Of a stretch of 64,000 bases of DNA, positions 34,199-44,018 are shown piece after piece (within the stretch, counting starts at the first letter, position 1; every line of letters begins with the position of its first letter). Source of the stretch: JANNSX01 sp041397825 (lineage in GTDB: Bacteria; Pseudomonadota; Alphaproteobacteria; Rhizobiales; Hyphomicrobiaceae); the NCBI GenBank assembly GCA_041397825.1, contig JAWKVX010000003.1, positions 836,758 through 900,757 of the forward strand, written 5' to 3'. The notes under the pieces are model-generated. The model searched no databases. It was not told the origin of the DNA and was given only the letters and a program-made list of their open reading frames with translations. The position numbers and the translations under genes were made by a program.

Positions 34199-37100
34199 TC
34201 AGGCGATGAAATCGAAGTCGGAGAGATCGAGGTTGGCCAGCGACACGCCGGCCAGCTTGACGAGGTCATTGCCGAGGTCCAGCCCGAGCTCCGCCCTGGC
34301 CATCGACACGTGAACAGCGCCGGATGTGTCGTTCCAGACGAAGAGATAGCGATTGTTTGCGGACCCTTCGGCATTCTGCAGGATGTCGGCATCGTTCGTC
34401 GCGAGAACGATGTTGCTGTAGCCGCCCGGATTATTGTCAAGGATGACCAGCCGGGCGTCGACGGGGCCGCCCGCTGTCGAGGCCCGGACCGTGGTGTTCG
34501 CGGCAAAATCGGCGAAGCCATCGATATCGATGATGTCCTCGCTCGACACACCGTCCGCTGCATCGAAGGCGGTGACGGTTGCGACACCCGTGGTGACGCC
34601 GTCGAAGATCACGCGATCGATATCCGACGTCCCGACCTGTGCACCCAGATTGATCGTGTCATTCCCAAGTCCCGCGACGACGGTATCGCTGCCGTCGCCG
34701 GCGTTGATCGTGTCATTGCCGAGACCACCCACCAGGAAGTCGCCGCCATCGCCGCCGTTGAGCGTGTCGGCGCCAGCGCCGCCGGTGATCGTATCAGCCT
34801 GGGCGCCGCCCGTCACGGTGAGAGCCTTGGTGCTGCTTGTCACTGCGCTGCCATCAACGCCCAACTGTCCTAGTCCTGACGTCATTGCCGTTCCGTTGAT
34901 GGTCAAACCCGTCGCCGCGGACACAAACGTGTCGTCTGTGATGACAATCTGCAGGTTGCTGGCATCGATTGCCACAGCGGTGATCGTCTCAAAACCACTA
35001 TCGTCCGCCCCGAACGTGGATGTCGCACCATTCGCCGTCAGCTTGATGACGTCGCCCGCTGTGGTGCCGCCCTTGAACGTATCGTTCGACGCATCGCCCG
35101 AAAGAGCCTGAACAGTGACAACAGCCGACGATGTGGATGCATCGACCGTATCGAAACCTCCCCCCGAGATCCTGAAATCGACCGTAATCGCACCGGTGTA
35201 GCCGGCACCAATGTTCACGACATCAGGATCACCCATGCCGATGAACTGCTTGATGCCGCTACCTCCATTGAAAGCCTGCGCATCGAGCGTGGTGGTGGCC
35301 CCTGCGGTCCGCCGCAGCGTTTCGACATTCGTGACATTGGTCAGCTGAGTGTCAACAACCGTGTCTGTCCCCGACAGCTCGAGCACATCGCCACTCGTCG
35401 TCGTGTTCGCCCCACCGTCGATCGTGTCCAGGCTGGAGAGGTTCGCAGCCGACATGACGATCGCATCCTCGCCCGCACCCGCGTTGACCAAGTCGGAACC
35501 GCCGCTCAGACGGATCGTGTCGTTGCCGCCGCCCGTGTTGATCGTGTCGTTGGCGCCGCCGTCGGTGATGTCGTCGTTGCCGGCGCCGCCGGTGATATTG
35601 AACCGGCCGTTGGTCTCCGCCGAGCCGTCGAACGTGAGAGTGGCTCCGGCATTGGTCAGAGCGGCGGCGTTGACGGTGAGGATTGCTCCCGATGCGACGA
35701 CCGAGTCGGCGTTGACGTTGATGGTGATGTCGTCGGTCGCCGTGGCGCCGGCCAACACCGTCAGCGTTGAGAAGCCGCTCGCGCCGCTGAGGTCGGCCGT
35801 GCCGTTGTCGGCCCTGATTTGCAGAGTATTGCCGGCAATGGCCGCATTGGCGAGCAAGATATCCGCATCGGCCAGATCGGAGGCATCGGCAACGACCGTG
35901 ATGGCCCCCGCCGACTTCGCCGTCGCCGTCAGCGTGTTGAACCCGCCATTGGTGAGATCAACCGTCAACGCATTGGTGAAGCCGGCGCCGACCGTGATCG
36001 CATCACCCGAGCCGGACACCTCGACGCGGTTGAAGCCGCCGCCAGTGAGGCCGCCGCCGCCGCCATTCGCCTCGGCCCCAAGCTCGACGCTGATGCCGGT
36101 CCCGAGCGCCAGCGTCTCGACATTGATGACGTTGGTGAAGGCGCCGTCGAGCACGGATGAGGAAATGTAGAGCTCGTCCGCCGCGCCGGCCTCGCCATTG
36201 ACGGTGTCGGCGGCGGTGAGGTTGCCATCCAGGATGAACTCGTCGTCACCCGTGCCGCCGAGCAGCATGTCGTCGCCGAGACCCGCGGTGAGGATGTCGT
36301 TGTTGGCACCGCCGCGCAACGTGTCGTTGCTCTGCCCGCCGACGATATTGTCGACGCCGGCGCCGCCGGTGACATCGAGATGCCCGTCCAGCTCCGCCGA
36401 GCCGTCGAAGACGAGCCGGGCGTTGGAGTTCGTCAGGCCGGTGCCACCACCGGCATTGATGGTGAGAGTCTCTCCACTGGCGACGACACTGTTGTTGAAG
36501 AGATCAATTCGGATGTCGTTGGGTGCCCCTGTCCCCGTCCCACCGTTGACGGTGACAACCTCGAAATTGCGCAATCCGGACAAATCGGCGTCGCCACCAT
36601 CGGCGGTCAGGATCAGCTCGTCGCCGGCATTGGCACCGGCGATCAAGGAGTTGCCGTCGATGCTGTCGCCAAGTGCCGAGACCGTGAGCTTGTGAGCGGC
36701 GAGCATCGCCGAGGCATCGACAGAGTCAAAGCCCGGGAAGACCGGGGGCAGGTCCGGCGCATCGAACGCATCGAGATTGACCGAGAGCGCATGGGTGAAG
36801 TCAGCCCCAACTGTGAGGTCGATTGAGGTGTCATCACCATAGACGAGGACCGTACCGATCCCCGCCGCCGCAGCCGCAGCGTCAAGAGTAAGTGTCGATG
36901 GCGAGCCGCCACCAAAAGCGACAGTCTCGACATTCGCGACACCGCCGAAGTCAGCATCCGCAAGTCCGGCACCGTGCGCGAATGCCAGGACGTCGCCGGT
37001 TCCGCCACCGCCGTCGACGGCATCATCGCTATCGAGCGACATGCTGGTGAAAATGAATGTGTCGTCGACACTAGAGCCCGTTACCGCAAGCGTTCCGTTG

Positions 37101-38299
37101 GTTGCCTCCAGGCCGTAGACCTCGACGCCACCTCCGGACATTCCTCCGGCGTTCAGCGTCGTCAGGGAGATCATTGACGCGGTATCGAGGACCAGGCGTT
37201 GATTGCCGGTGATGTTGATGGACTGATGGTTGTTGCCGAAATCCAGATAGAGCTGGTTCGGGCCGATCTGCGAAACGATATCGAGGGTTTCAGCAATTCC
37301 TCCGACGATCTCGAAGATTCCGTCATTGTTCGCGGTCAACGTCAGCAGTTGAACGTCGTCCAAGCCGATGAGAACGCTCGTGTCATAGGAAAGCGTCAAA
37401 TTGCTGCTGTTGTTCTTCATTTCGGCGGAGACGAGATTGCCGAGATCGAAGATCTCTGTCGTTGCAAACAGGACGCCGCTCTGCGCAACGACGGTTTGAA
37501 CGCCGCTCCAAATCGAGGCGTCGAGCGAGGTAAAGCCGCCGTTGCTCTCCTGGTTTAGAACACGCACAATCTCGATGTTGGAAAGACTGATTGGCGGTGC
37601 AAATGTCGAGCCGGAATTATTGATTCCGGCGACGCTGATCTGCAGCACATCGCCCGTGCCACCGCCACCATCCAACACGTCGCCACCGGAGTAGGTGGTA
37701 TTGAACGGAAACTGCGTGTTGATCAGCCCGACAAAGGTGTCGTTCCTGAGCCCGCCGGTAAAGGTGTCGTTGGAGGAGGTCAGATTGAACGTTTTCGCCG
37801 TCGCAGCGAACGTACCGTCCGAGAACTTCAGAAACTCCACATCCGCCGCCACCGTGTCGACGCCGTTGGCGCCGGTGACGATGAGGTTTGAGCCGACCTG
37901 AGTGATCGTCGAGGCGGTGCTGAGGCCGGAGAAAGTGGCCGTATCGGTTCCCGAGCCGCCGAAAATCTTGTCGTTGCCCGTGCCGCCGGTCAGGATGTCG
38001 TTGCCCGCGCCGCCCTTCAGCGTGTCCGTGCCGGCATCACCGAACAGCTTGTCGAGGCCGGAGCCGCCGTCGATCGTGTCGTTGCCGGTTCCACCTCTCA
38101 GCGTATCGTTGCCGGCCTCGCCGTAGATCTTGTCGTTGCCGCTGCCGCCGGAGGCCGTGTCGTTGCCGGTCCCGCCTTTGATCGTGTCGTTGCCGCCATT
38201 GCCGAGCAAGATATCGTTGCCGCCCAGACCGAGCAGCGTGTCGCCCGCCGACTTGCTCACCAGCTTGTTCTTGCTGTTGGTCCCTTTGATCGTCGCCAT
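34199..38299 (-). CDS. Large RTX/beta-roll secreted protein
   Basis: A 1366-residue Ca2+-binding surface or secreted protein. Residues 20-120 are RTX nonapeptides (GGNDTIKGGTGNDTASGG). The long middle is beta-strand rich with repeated DGGGGTGDVL modules and Thr/Ala/Asp-rich strands, like S-layer or adhesin RTX proteins. A second RTX block lies near 1190-1250 and the protein ends LDLSDFDFIA, a type I secretion signal. The first residues (MATIKGTNSKNKL) mirror the other RTX protein. AAGGAG precedes the ATG. No ABC exporter is in the window. Confidence 0.93.
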   Translation of the reverse strand: MATIKGTNSKNKLVSKSAGDTLLGLGGNDILLGNGGNDTIKGGTGNDTASGGSGNDKIYGEAGNDTLRGGTGNDTIDGGSGLDKLFGDAGTDTLKGGAGNDILTGGTGNDKIFGGSGTDTATFSGLSTASTITQVGSNLIVTGANGVDTVAADVEFLKFSDGTFAATAKTFNLTSSNDTFTGGLRNDTFVGLINTQFPFNTTYSGGDVLDGGGGTGDVLQISVAGINNSGSTFAPPISLSNIEIVRVLNQESNGGFTSLDASIWSGVQTVVAQSGVLFATTEIFDLGNLVSAEMKNNSSNLTLSYDTSVLIGLDDVQLLTLTANNDGIFEIVGGIAETLDIVSQIGPNQLYLDFGNNHQSINITGNQRLVLDTASMISLTTLNAGGMSGGGVEVYGLEATNGTLAVTGSSVDDTFIFTSMSLDSDDAVDGGGGTGDVLAFAHGAGLADADFGGVANVETVAFGGGSPSTLTLDAAAAAAGIGTVLVYGDDTSIDLTVGADFTHALSVNLDAFDAPDLPPVFPGFDSVDASAMLAAHKLTVSALGDSIDGNSLIAGANAGDELILTADGGDADLSGLRNFEVVTVNGGTGTGAPNDIRIDLFNNSVVASGETLTINAGGGTGLTNSNARLVFDGSAELDGHLDVTGGAGVDNIVGGQSNDTLRGGANNDILTAGLGDDMLLGGTGDDEFILDGNLTAADTVNGEAGAADELYISSSVLDGAFTNVINVETLALGTGISVELGAEANGGGGGLTGGGFNRVEVSGSGDAITVGAGFTNALTVDLTNGGFNTLTATAKSAGAITVVADASDLADADILLANAAIAGNTLQIRADNGTADLSGASGFSTLTVLAGATATDDITINVNADSVVASGAILTVNAAALTNAGATLTFDGSAETNGRFNITGGAGNDDITDGGANDTINTGGGNDTIRLSGGSDLVNAGAGEDAIVMSAANLSSLDTIDGGANTTTSGDVLELSGTDTVVDTQLTNVTNVETLRRTAGATTTLDAQAFNGGSGIKQFIGMGDPDVVNIGAGYTGAITVDFRISGGGFDTVDASTSSAVVTVQALSGDASNDTFKGGTTAGDVIKLTANGATSTFGADDSGFETITAVAIDASNLQIVITDDTFVSAATGLTINGTAMTSGLGQLGVDGSAVTSSTKALTVTGGAQADTITGGAGADTLNGGDGGDFLVGGLGNDTINAGDGSDTVVAGLGNDTINLGAQVGTSDIDRVIFDGVTTGVATVTAFDAADGVSSEDIIDIDGFADFAANTTVRASTAGGPVDARLVILDNNPGGYSNIVLATNDADILQNAEGSANNRYLFVWNDTSGAVHVSMARAELGLDLGNDLVKLAGVSLANLDLSDFDFIA

Positions 38300-38675
38300 G
38301 TGGAGAACTCCTTACCCGCAGTGACCAGAACATCTCTCCAGTTGCCGCGCATCGCGCGATGCACGGCCGGCTCGGCACGAAGAGGTCAGCCATGATGGGC
38401 AGCCAGCCCCAGCAGCCTGATCGAGGGCAGACGGCCATCGATCCCCGTAGGGTGGGATGCTGGGCAGGGAGAGGAGATGAGGCAAGTGCGGATTGTCACA
38501 CGTCGTATAAAATTCTCGTGGTGGACTTTTCCGCTTCGCTCGGCCTGTGACGGCGCCCATGGGGCAGCGGCCGCGAGCCGGCGAGGTCGTGTTGCCCGGC
38601 GAGCGAGGGGAACGCGGAACTCTAAGGATGGGATTTCTGGCGCCTTGGCCGGCGGGAAGAGCGCTCGATCCGATT
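38300..38675. other. Intergenic region upstream of the large RTX gene
   Basis: 376 bases without a supported gene. They hold the presumed promoter and leader of the RTX gene on the minus strand, including an A/T-rich patch near 38505-38535 that stands out from the GC-rich surroundings. No operator, terminator or RNA gene could be recognised. Confidence 0.5.
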
Positions 38676-38819
38676 TCAGCGGGAACTGCCGAGATCCAGG
38701 CCAGAGACGGATTTCACGCTACCGACCGGCTTGGGTCCGGCCGCTGCCGGACCTGCTGCGATCACCGTGACGGCGAGGACGAGATGGGTCGCGACGAGGA
38801 TTTGGGCGATGGGCTTCAT
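38676..38819 (-). CDS. Small secreted peptide (47 aa), hypothetical
   Basis: A 47-codon frame starting MKPIAQILVATHLVLAVTVI, a clean signal peptide with cleavage after AAAG or nearby, leaving a mature peptide of about 21 residues (VGSVKSVSGLDLGSSR end). GGGAGAA lies 7 nt before the ATG. The good ribosome site and signal peptide support expression, but no homologue was recognised. Confidence 0.45.
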   Translation of the reverse strand: MKPIAQILVATHLVLAVTVIAAGPAAAGPKPVGSVKSVSGLDLGSSR

Positions 38820-39036
38820 GATCGGGTTCTCCCGGATGGTGCTTCGTGTCGTCCGGATATGGTCCTTCAGGACCGAGAACGCTGTCTCGTGGGGTACAGA
38901 ACTGAAGAAAAAGAGCCCACCGCCCCAGACGGGCGGACACAACCATGGGACCCGCTGCACCGCACGCACACGGAGCCTTGAAACGCCACCGGCCGGACTT
39001 CCGTCCGGCCGGATGAACCTCGAGTCGTGCGAACTC

Positions 39037-39423
39037 TCAGGCCGCGTTCGGCTGCGGGCCCTGGCTGTCCGGCCGTGACCGCCGCTCGCTCATGAAGCGG
39101 TCGAACTCCTCCTTGTCCTTCGCGAATTTGAGGCGCTCCACGAAGTCCTTGAACTCACGGGCCTCCTCCTCGAGCCGCTTGAGCGTCTCCTCGCGATAGT
39201 CGTCGAAGGCGCGATTGCCGGTCGAGCCCATGACATGATGCTGCGACTTCCAGGAGCCCCAGCGCTTATGATTGCATCCCATGCGTCCACTCCAAATGAG
39301 ATAGGCCAGCAGAGCGAGACCTATCGGCCAGAAGAGAATGAAGCTCACGACCATCAGTGCGATCCAGGCGGGCTTGCCCCACCGATCCATCTGATCGACA
39401 GCGTTCGTCATCGTCGCTTGCAT
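39037..39423 (-). CDS. DUF2852 membrane protein
   Basis: A 128-residue protein with one or two hydrophobic helices (AWIALMVVSFILFWPIGLAL) followed by a charged helix (YREETLKRLEEEAREFKDFV) and a tail with EEFDRFMSERR. This arrangement is the alphaproteobacterial DUF2852 family of unknown function. GAGGTGAGC lies just before the ATG at 39423; an in-frame GTG two codons earlier is less likely. Confidence 0.88.
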   Translation of the reverse strand: MQATMTNAVDQMDRWGKPAWIALMVVSFILFWPIGLALLAYLIWSGRMGCNHKRWGSWKSQHHVMGSTGNRAFDDYREETLKRLEEEAREFKDFVERLKFAKDKEEFDRFMSERRSRPDSQGPQPNAA

Positions 39424-39600
39424 GCTCACCTCGTGTCATTGGGTCGTCGAGTTACAGTTCGTTACTTCGGTATCCGGACCGCCGACTTCAAGGGCAAATC
39501 GGCAACGCGGCCGACCGCCTGGGACCGCCAGGCCGGCAATACTTTCGGTTCAGGCAGAACGGGGTGCGCCTGCCTGATCCGTCGCTCCAGACGTGGGTGC

Positions 39601-40248
39601 TCACGCTCTGTTGCCGAAGTATCGCGGCAGCGCACAGGCGAGATACTGGAAAACGGTCGCCATGGCCTCCTCGCGCTTGAACGTCTGCGGATACATGAGG
39701 CAGTCGATCCACAACCCCTCGACCATGCTTTGCATGCCGGCGGCGACGAGCCGCGGGTCGATCTCGGCGCCGCCGTCCCTGGCGAGCTCAGCGACAAGCC
39801 CGTGTACCGTGCGCTCGAACTCGTTGTCGGCGCGCGTGCAGACCTCCAGATACGTCGGCCGCGCCTTGCTCTCGCCGCGGAAGGCGAACCAGACGGCGAC
39901 CTTCTTGCGATTGCAGATCGCCGGGTGAAAATCATTGTTGACGACGGCGGTAAGCTGGGCGGCGGGGTCGGGTCCGGCTCTGTCGATCGCCTTGCGCCAG
40001 GCGGCGCGATACTCCTCGGTCAGGAACTCGAGGGTGGCGACGAGCAGCTGCTCCTTGCTGTCGAAATGAAAATTGACGAGACCGCGCGAGACAGCAGCGC
40101 GTTCGGTGATGCGGGCGAGGGTCAGGTCGGCGAGGCCGCCTTCGGCGATGGCTTCGATGGTTGCCTCGATGAGCTCACGTCGGGTGGCTTCCTTGCGCTC
40201 GACGCGCGTCTGCCCTTTGGGAAAGGTGTCTGGCTGCGGCACGCGCAT
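39601..40248 (-). CDS. TetR-family repressor, BetI-like
   Basis: A 215-residue TetR regulator. The N-terminal HTH (LADLTLARITERAAVSRGLV, NFHFDSKEQLL) and the C-terminal region (VWFAFRGESKARPTYLEVCT, EGLWIDCLMYP) follow BetI, the choline-responsive repressor of glycine-betaine synthesis genes. No bet genes are adjacent. GAGAGGA lies 6 nt before the ATG at 40248. The target is not evident from the neighbourhood. Confidence 0.88.
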   Translation of the reverse strand: MRVPQPDTFPKGQTRVERKEATRRELIEATIEAIAEGGLADLTLARITERAAVSRGLVNFHFDSKEQLLVATLEFLTEEYRAAWRKAIDRAGPDPAAQLTAVVNNDFHPAICNRKKVAVWFAFRGESKARPTYLEVCTRADNEFERTVHGLVAELARDGGAEIDPRLVAAGMQSMVEGLWIDCLMYPQTFKREEAMATVFQYLACALPRYFGNRA

Positions 40249-40488
40249 TGATCCTCTCGAGCCGGATTCGTGTAACGGTCCAGTATAACTGCGTCGCCGG
40301 AACGGACGAAGTTCGATCTTCGAAGGAGACCTGCCGATGGTGCGCACGCCGAGAGGTGCCATTGCGGTCCAGTTGACAGCGCCGGGCTCGTTCGATTAGT
40401 TTGCGGCGCTTTCCGGACATACCGTCCGACCGGCTTGCCGCGCCCTTCGGCCGCGAGCGGGCGTGACGTTGACGATTGGACCCGTGCC

Positions 40489-40614
40489 ATGAAAATTCGC
40501 AATTCCATCAAATCCCTGGCAAAGCGCCACCGGGCAAACCGCGTGGTGCGCCGGCGCGGTCGTCTGTACGTGATCAACAAGGTCATGAAGCGCTACAAGG
40601 CCCGCCAAGGCTGA
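40489..40614 (+). CDS. rpmJ: 50S ribosomal protein L36, zinc-free form
   Basis: A 41-residue basic protein, MKIRNSIKSLAKRHRANRVV to KRYKARQG, matching the C-minus L36 paralogue (YkgO type) that lacks the CxxC/Cys-His zinc site. In alphaproteobacteria this is often the only L36. The motif GRLYVINKVMKRYKARQG is diagnostic. It stands alone between the TetR gene and the TPR gene. Confidence 0.95.
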   Translation: MKIRNSIKSLAKRHRANRVVRRRGRLYVINKVMKRYKARQG

Positions 40615-40675
40615 GCTCGGCTCGGTTTCTCTCGTTTGCCTTTATCGGGACAGGGTTCGCGTGTATGGTTCTACC

Positions 40676-41301
40676 ATGCGCGCTTTAGGCATATTGCTGG
40701 CGTCATTGGTCACTCTTTCCGCGGCAGCTTCAGCGGAGGAGCCAGTTGGGCCGCCATCCGGCACGGCCAGCGTCGCGGCCCCGGCCGCCGACGTCGATCT
40801 CCCTGAGACGGTGGTCGAGCGCAACCGGCTGATGGACGAGCTCTACGAGCGTCTCCGCCAGTCGAAGGACGCCGAGACCAGTGCCCGCATCGAGACTGTG
40901 CTGCAGCGTCTCTGGGTCTACTCGGGCTCGGACACGGCGGACCTGCTCCTCACTCGCTCGTCGGTCGCGATCGAGGGCAAATCCCCCGAGGTCGCCCGTG
41001 AGATCCTCGACGCCTTGATTGGCCTCGAGCCGGGCTATGCCGAAGCCTGGAACCGCCGCGCCTATCTCAACTACAGCGAGCAGAATTTTCAAGCCGCATT
41101 GAGCGATCTGAGCCATGCGCTGCTGATCGAGCCGAGGCACTTCAAGGCGCTCGAGGGCTGGCGCAGATCCTGAAGGAGGTCGGCCAGAAGCGGCTTGCCC
41201 TCAAGGCGTTCCGGAAGGTGCTTGAGATCAATCCGATGGCGAAGGAGACGCGCCAAGCCGAGGAGGCGCTGGCGCGCGAGGTCGAGGGCCAGAAGATCTG
41301 A
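40676..41301 (+). pseudogene. TPR-repeat secreted protein, disrupted by a one-base frameshift
   Basis: The N-terminal frame starts MRALGILLASLVTLSAAASA (signal peptide), then helical TPR-type repeats (AREILDALIGLEPGYAEAWN, LSHALLIEPRHFKALEG). It stops at 41173 as WRRS. The next frame continues the repeat naturally: LAQILKEVGQKRLALKAFRK, VLEINPMAKETRQ, ending GQKI at 41301. One missing C near 41156-41160 (GGCTGG where GGCCTGG is needed) explains the break. Whole, it would be about 208 residues. Function: periplasmic scaffold of unknown role. Confidence 0.8.
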
Positions 41302-41325
41302 TCGAGGCGGTCCTGGCGTCGCCCC

Positions 41326-43668
41326 CTAACCCCTCTCCAGGAAGCTCTCCACGACCTTCTTCTCGCCCGCCTTGTCGAACGCAACGGTGAGCTTGTTGCC
41401 ATCGACCGCCGTCACGGTGCCGTGGCCGAACTTCTGGTGGAACGCGCGGTCTCCCACCTGAAACAGGCCACTTGCCTTCGCCGACGAGGCGACGATCTCA
41501 CCTTCGATCAGCAGGGGCCGCGCCCGGCGGCGGACATCGGCCCGCTCTTGTGGCGACTGGCGCTGATAGGTTTCCTTCGCCCGCTGCCATCCAGGTGTCG
41601 TGTAGCCCGAGGCAAATCCGGCTGCTGGCTCGTCGAACCGGCTCTTGCCGTAGCCGCCATAGCCGCCGAATCCGGAATAAGGGCCCGTCTGCTCGCGCAC
41701 ATCCACATGCGCCTCCGGCAGCTCGTCGACGAAACGCGACGGGAGTTGCGATTGCCACAGGGCGTGCACGCGCCGGTTCTGTGTGAAGGACACTTTCGCG
41801 AGCTTCCTCGCTCGCGTGATGCCGACATAGGCGAGCCGCCGCTCCTCCTCGAGGCCGGCCTCGCCATTCTCCTCGAGGCTCCGCTGATGCGGGAACAGGC
41901 CTTCCTCCCAGCCCGGTAGGAACACCGTGTCGAACTCCAGACCCTTGGCGGCGTGCAGCGTCATCAGGCTGACCCGGTCGCCACCTTCGTCCTGGTCGGC
42001 ATCCATGACCAGCGAGACGTGCTCGAGGAAGCCGGCGAGCGTGTCGAACGAGCCCATGAAGCGGACGAGCTCCTTGAGATTCTCGAGTCGGCTCTCGGAT
42101 TGTGGGTTCTTGTCGCTCTGCCACATGGCCGTATAGCCGCTCTCGTCGAGGATCAGCTCGGCGAGCTCGGTGTGGGGCATGGTCGGGACGAGGCTCCGCC
42201 AGCGGTCCATCTGGGCGATGAAGGCTCGCAGCGCATTCCGCGGTTTCGGCTTCAGCTCCTCGGTCTCCGAAAGCTCGCGTGCGGCCTGCAGCAGAACGAT
42301 CTCCCGCGCCCGCGCATGCCGCGTGATCTCGGCCATCGTCTGGTCGCCCAGGCCACGTCTCGGCGTGTTGAGGATGCGCTCGAATTTGAGGTCATGGGCC
42401 GGGTTCTGCGCCAGCTCCAGATAGGCTATGGCGTCCTTGATCTCTTGTCGCTCGTAGAAGCGAGGTCCACCGACGACCCGATACGGAAGCCCCATGGTGA
42501 CGAAGCGGTCCTCGAAGGCGCGCATCTGGAAGGAGGCGCGGACGAGGATGGCCATGCTGCCGAGAGCCGCGCCGTTCCGCTGCAGCTCCTCGATTGCCTC
42601 GCCGATCGTGCGCGCCTCCTCGGCATCGTCCCAGTGGCAGGCGACCTCGAGTTTGGCGCCCTCGCCCTGGTCGGTGACGAGGGTCTTGCCGAGGCGGCTG
42701 CGGTTGTGGGCGATCAGACCCGAGGCGGCGGAAAGGATGTGCGACGTCGAGCGGTAGTTCTGCTCGAGCCGAACCACCTTGGCGCCCGGGAAATCCTTCT
42801 CGAACTTGAGGATGTTGTCGACCTCGGCGCCGCGCCAGCCGTAGATCGACTGGTCATCGTCGCCGACGCAGCAGAGGTTGGCTTGGCCCTGGGCCAGCAA
42901 CCGGAGCCAGAGATACTGTGCGACGTTGGTGTCCTGATACTCGTCGACCAGCATGTAGCGGAACCGGCGCTGATAGGTCTCGAGCACATCCGTGTTCTCG
43001 CGGAAGAGGCGCAGGCACTCGATGAGCAGGTCGCCGAAGTCGACGGCATTGAGTTCCTTCAGGCGCTTCTGATAGGCGGCATACATCTCCGCGCCCTTGC
43101 CGTTGGCATAGGCGTAGGACTCGCCGGCGGGTACTTTGTCCGGGTCAAGGCCGCGATTTTTCCAACCGTCGATCAAACCGGCGAGCAGCCTCGCCGGCCA
43201 GCGCTTGGCGTCGATGCGCTCGGCCTCGATCAATTGCTTCAAGAGGCGGATCTGGTCGTCGACGTCGAGGATCGTGAAGCTGCTCTTGAGGCCGACGAGC
43301 TCCGCATGCCGTCGCAGGATCTTGACGCAGATGGCGTGGAAGGTTCCGAGCCAGGGCATGCCCTCGGCCTCGCCACCGACGAGCTTGCCCACGCGCTCGC
43401 GCATCTCGCGCGCCGCCTTGTTGGTGAAAGTGACGGCGAGGATCTCGTGATGCCGGGCCCGCCCGGTCGCCAGGATATGTGCGATCCGGGTCGTCAGCAC
43501 CCTGGTCTTGCCGGTTCCGGCCCCGGCCAGAACCAGCACCGGACCGTCGAGCGCCTCGACGGCCTCCCGTTGTCCGGGATTGAGCCCCTCAAGATAAGGG
43601 GCCGGGATCGTCCGCGCCAACGCACGCTCGGAAATGGAGCCGGACGCCGGGCGAGGGCTCATGGACAT
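41326..43668 (-). CDS. uvrD: ATP-dependent DNA helicase UvrD/PcrA
   Basis: A 780-residue superfamily 1A helicase for nucleotide excision and mismatch repair. Motifs in order: I AGAGTGKT, Ia FTNKAAREM, II VDEYQDTN, III GDDDQSIYGWRGA, IV LEQNYRST, V TLHAAKGLEFD and VI YVGITRARK. The C-terminus has a Gly/Tyr-rich linker (YSGFGGYGGYG) and a Tudor-like end (GDRAFHQKFGHGTVTAVDGN) used to bind RNA polymerase in PcrA. Only 24 nt separate it from the convergent TPR gene. Confidence 0.96.
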   Translation of the reverse strand: MSMSPRPASGSISERALARTIPAPYLEGLNPGQREAVEALDGPVLVLAGAGTGKTRVLTTRIAHILATGRARHHEILAVTFTNKAAREMRERVGKLVGGEAEGMPWLGTFHAICVKILRRHAELVGLKSSFTILDVDDQIRLLKQLIEAERIDAKRWPARLLAGLIDGWKNRGLDPDKVPAGESYAYANGKGAEMYAAYQKRLKELNAVDFGDLLIECLRLFRENTDVLETYQRRFRYMLVDEYQDTNVAQYLWLRLLAQGQANLCCVGDDDQSIYGWRGAEVDNILKFEKDFPGAKVVRLEQNYRSTSHILSAASGLIAHNRSRLGKTLVTDQGEGAKLEVACHWDDAEEARTIGEAIEELQRNGAALGSMAILVRASFQMRAFEDRFVTMGLPYRVVGGPRFYERQEIKDAIAYLELAQNPAHDLKFERILNTPRRGLGDQTMAEITRHARAREIVLLQAARELSETEELKPKPRNALRAFIAQMDRWRSLVPTMPHTELAELILDESGYTAMWQSDKNPQSESRLENLKELVRFMGSFDTLAGFLEHVSLVMDADQDEGGDRVSLMTLHAAKGLEFDTVFLPGWEEGLFPHQRSLEENGEAGLEEERRLAYVGITRARKLAKVSFTQNRRVHALWQSQLPSRFVDELPEAHVDVREQTGPYSGFGGYGGYGKSRFDEPAAGFASGYTTPGWQRAKETYQRQSPQERADVRRRARPLLIEGEIVASSAKASGLFQVGDRAFHQKFGHGTVTAVDGNKLTVAFDKAGEKKVVESFLERG

Positions 43669-44018
43669 CGTTCGACTTTCTACCTTTTGCTGCCGGGAGG
43701 TGCACGCAACCTGGAGTGTGTCAGATCGACCTCCTCGCGAATCCAGCCGGCTGACAAACTACAGCATTGGACAACAAGGCACAAAGCAAGAACCGCCTGG
43801 TCGGGGAGGTTCTCCAGAGGTGGCCGGGGGATCCCGGGAAATCAGCCTGATCGTGCCGAATTTACTGCCCTTTCGCACCCGTCTGTGCGATACATCGACA
43901 TCGGATTTCGGACGGGAAGGGGCAACCGCCGCCGCCGCGCGTGCCAGCGCAATGGCGGGAGGGCCGTTCAAACTTTGTCGCCGGCGGCGCATAGCGTAAA
44001 AGACCAGCGGCCGCTCTA
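43669..44018. other. Intergenic region between uvrD and the AsmA gene
   Basis: 350 bases between divergent genes with no supported reading frame. One short stem (CGCAC with GTGCG near 43875-43890) is visible, but nothing like an RNA gene or a recognised operator. Confidence 0.5.

Noticed and set aside
38000..38290. Tandem repeats at 38.0-38.3 kb considered as a CRISPR or satellite array
   Set aside because: They are in-frame RTX nonapeptide codons (27-bp period) within a coding gene, without spacers.
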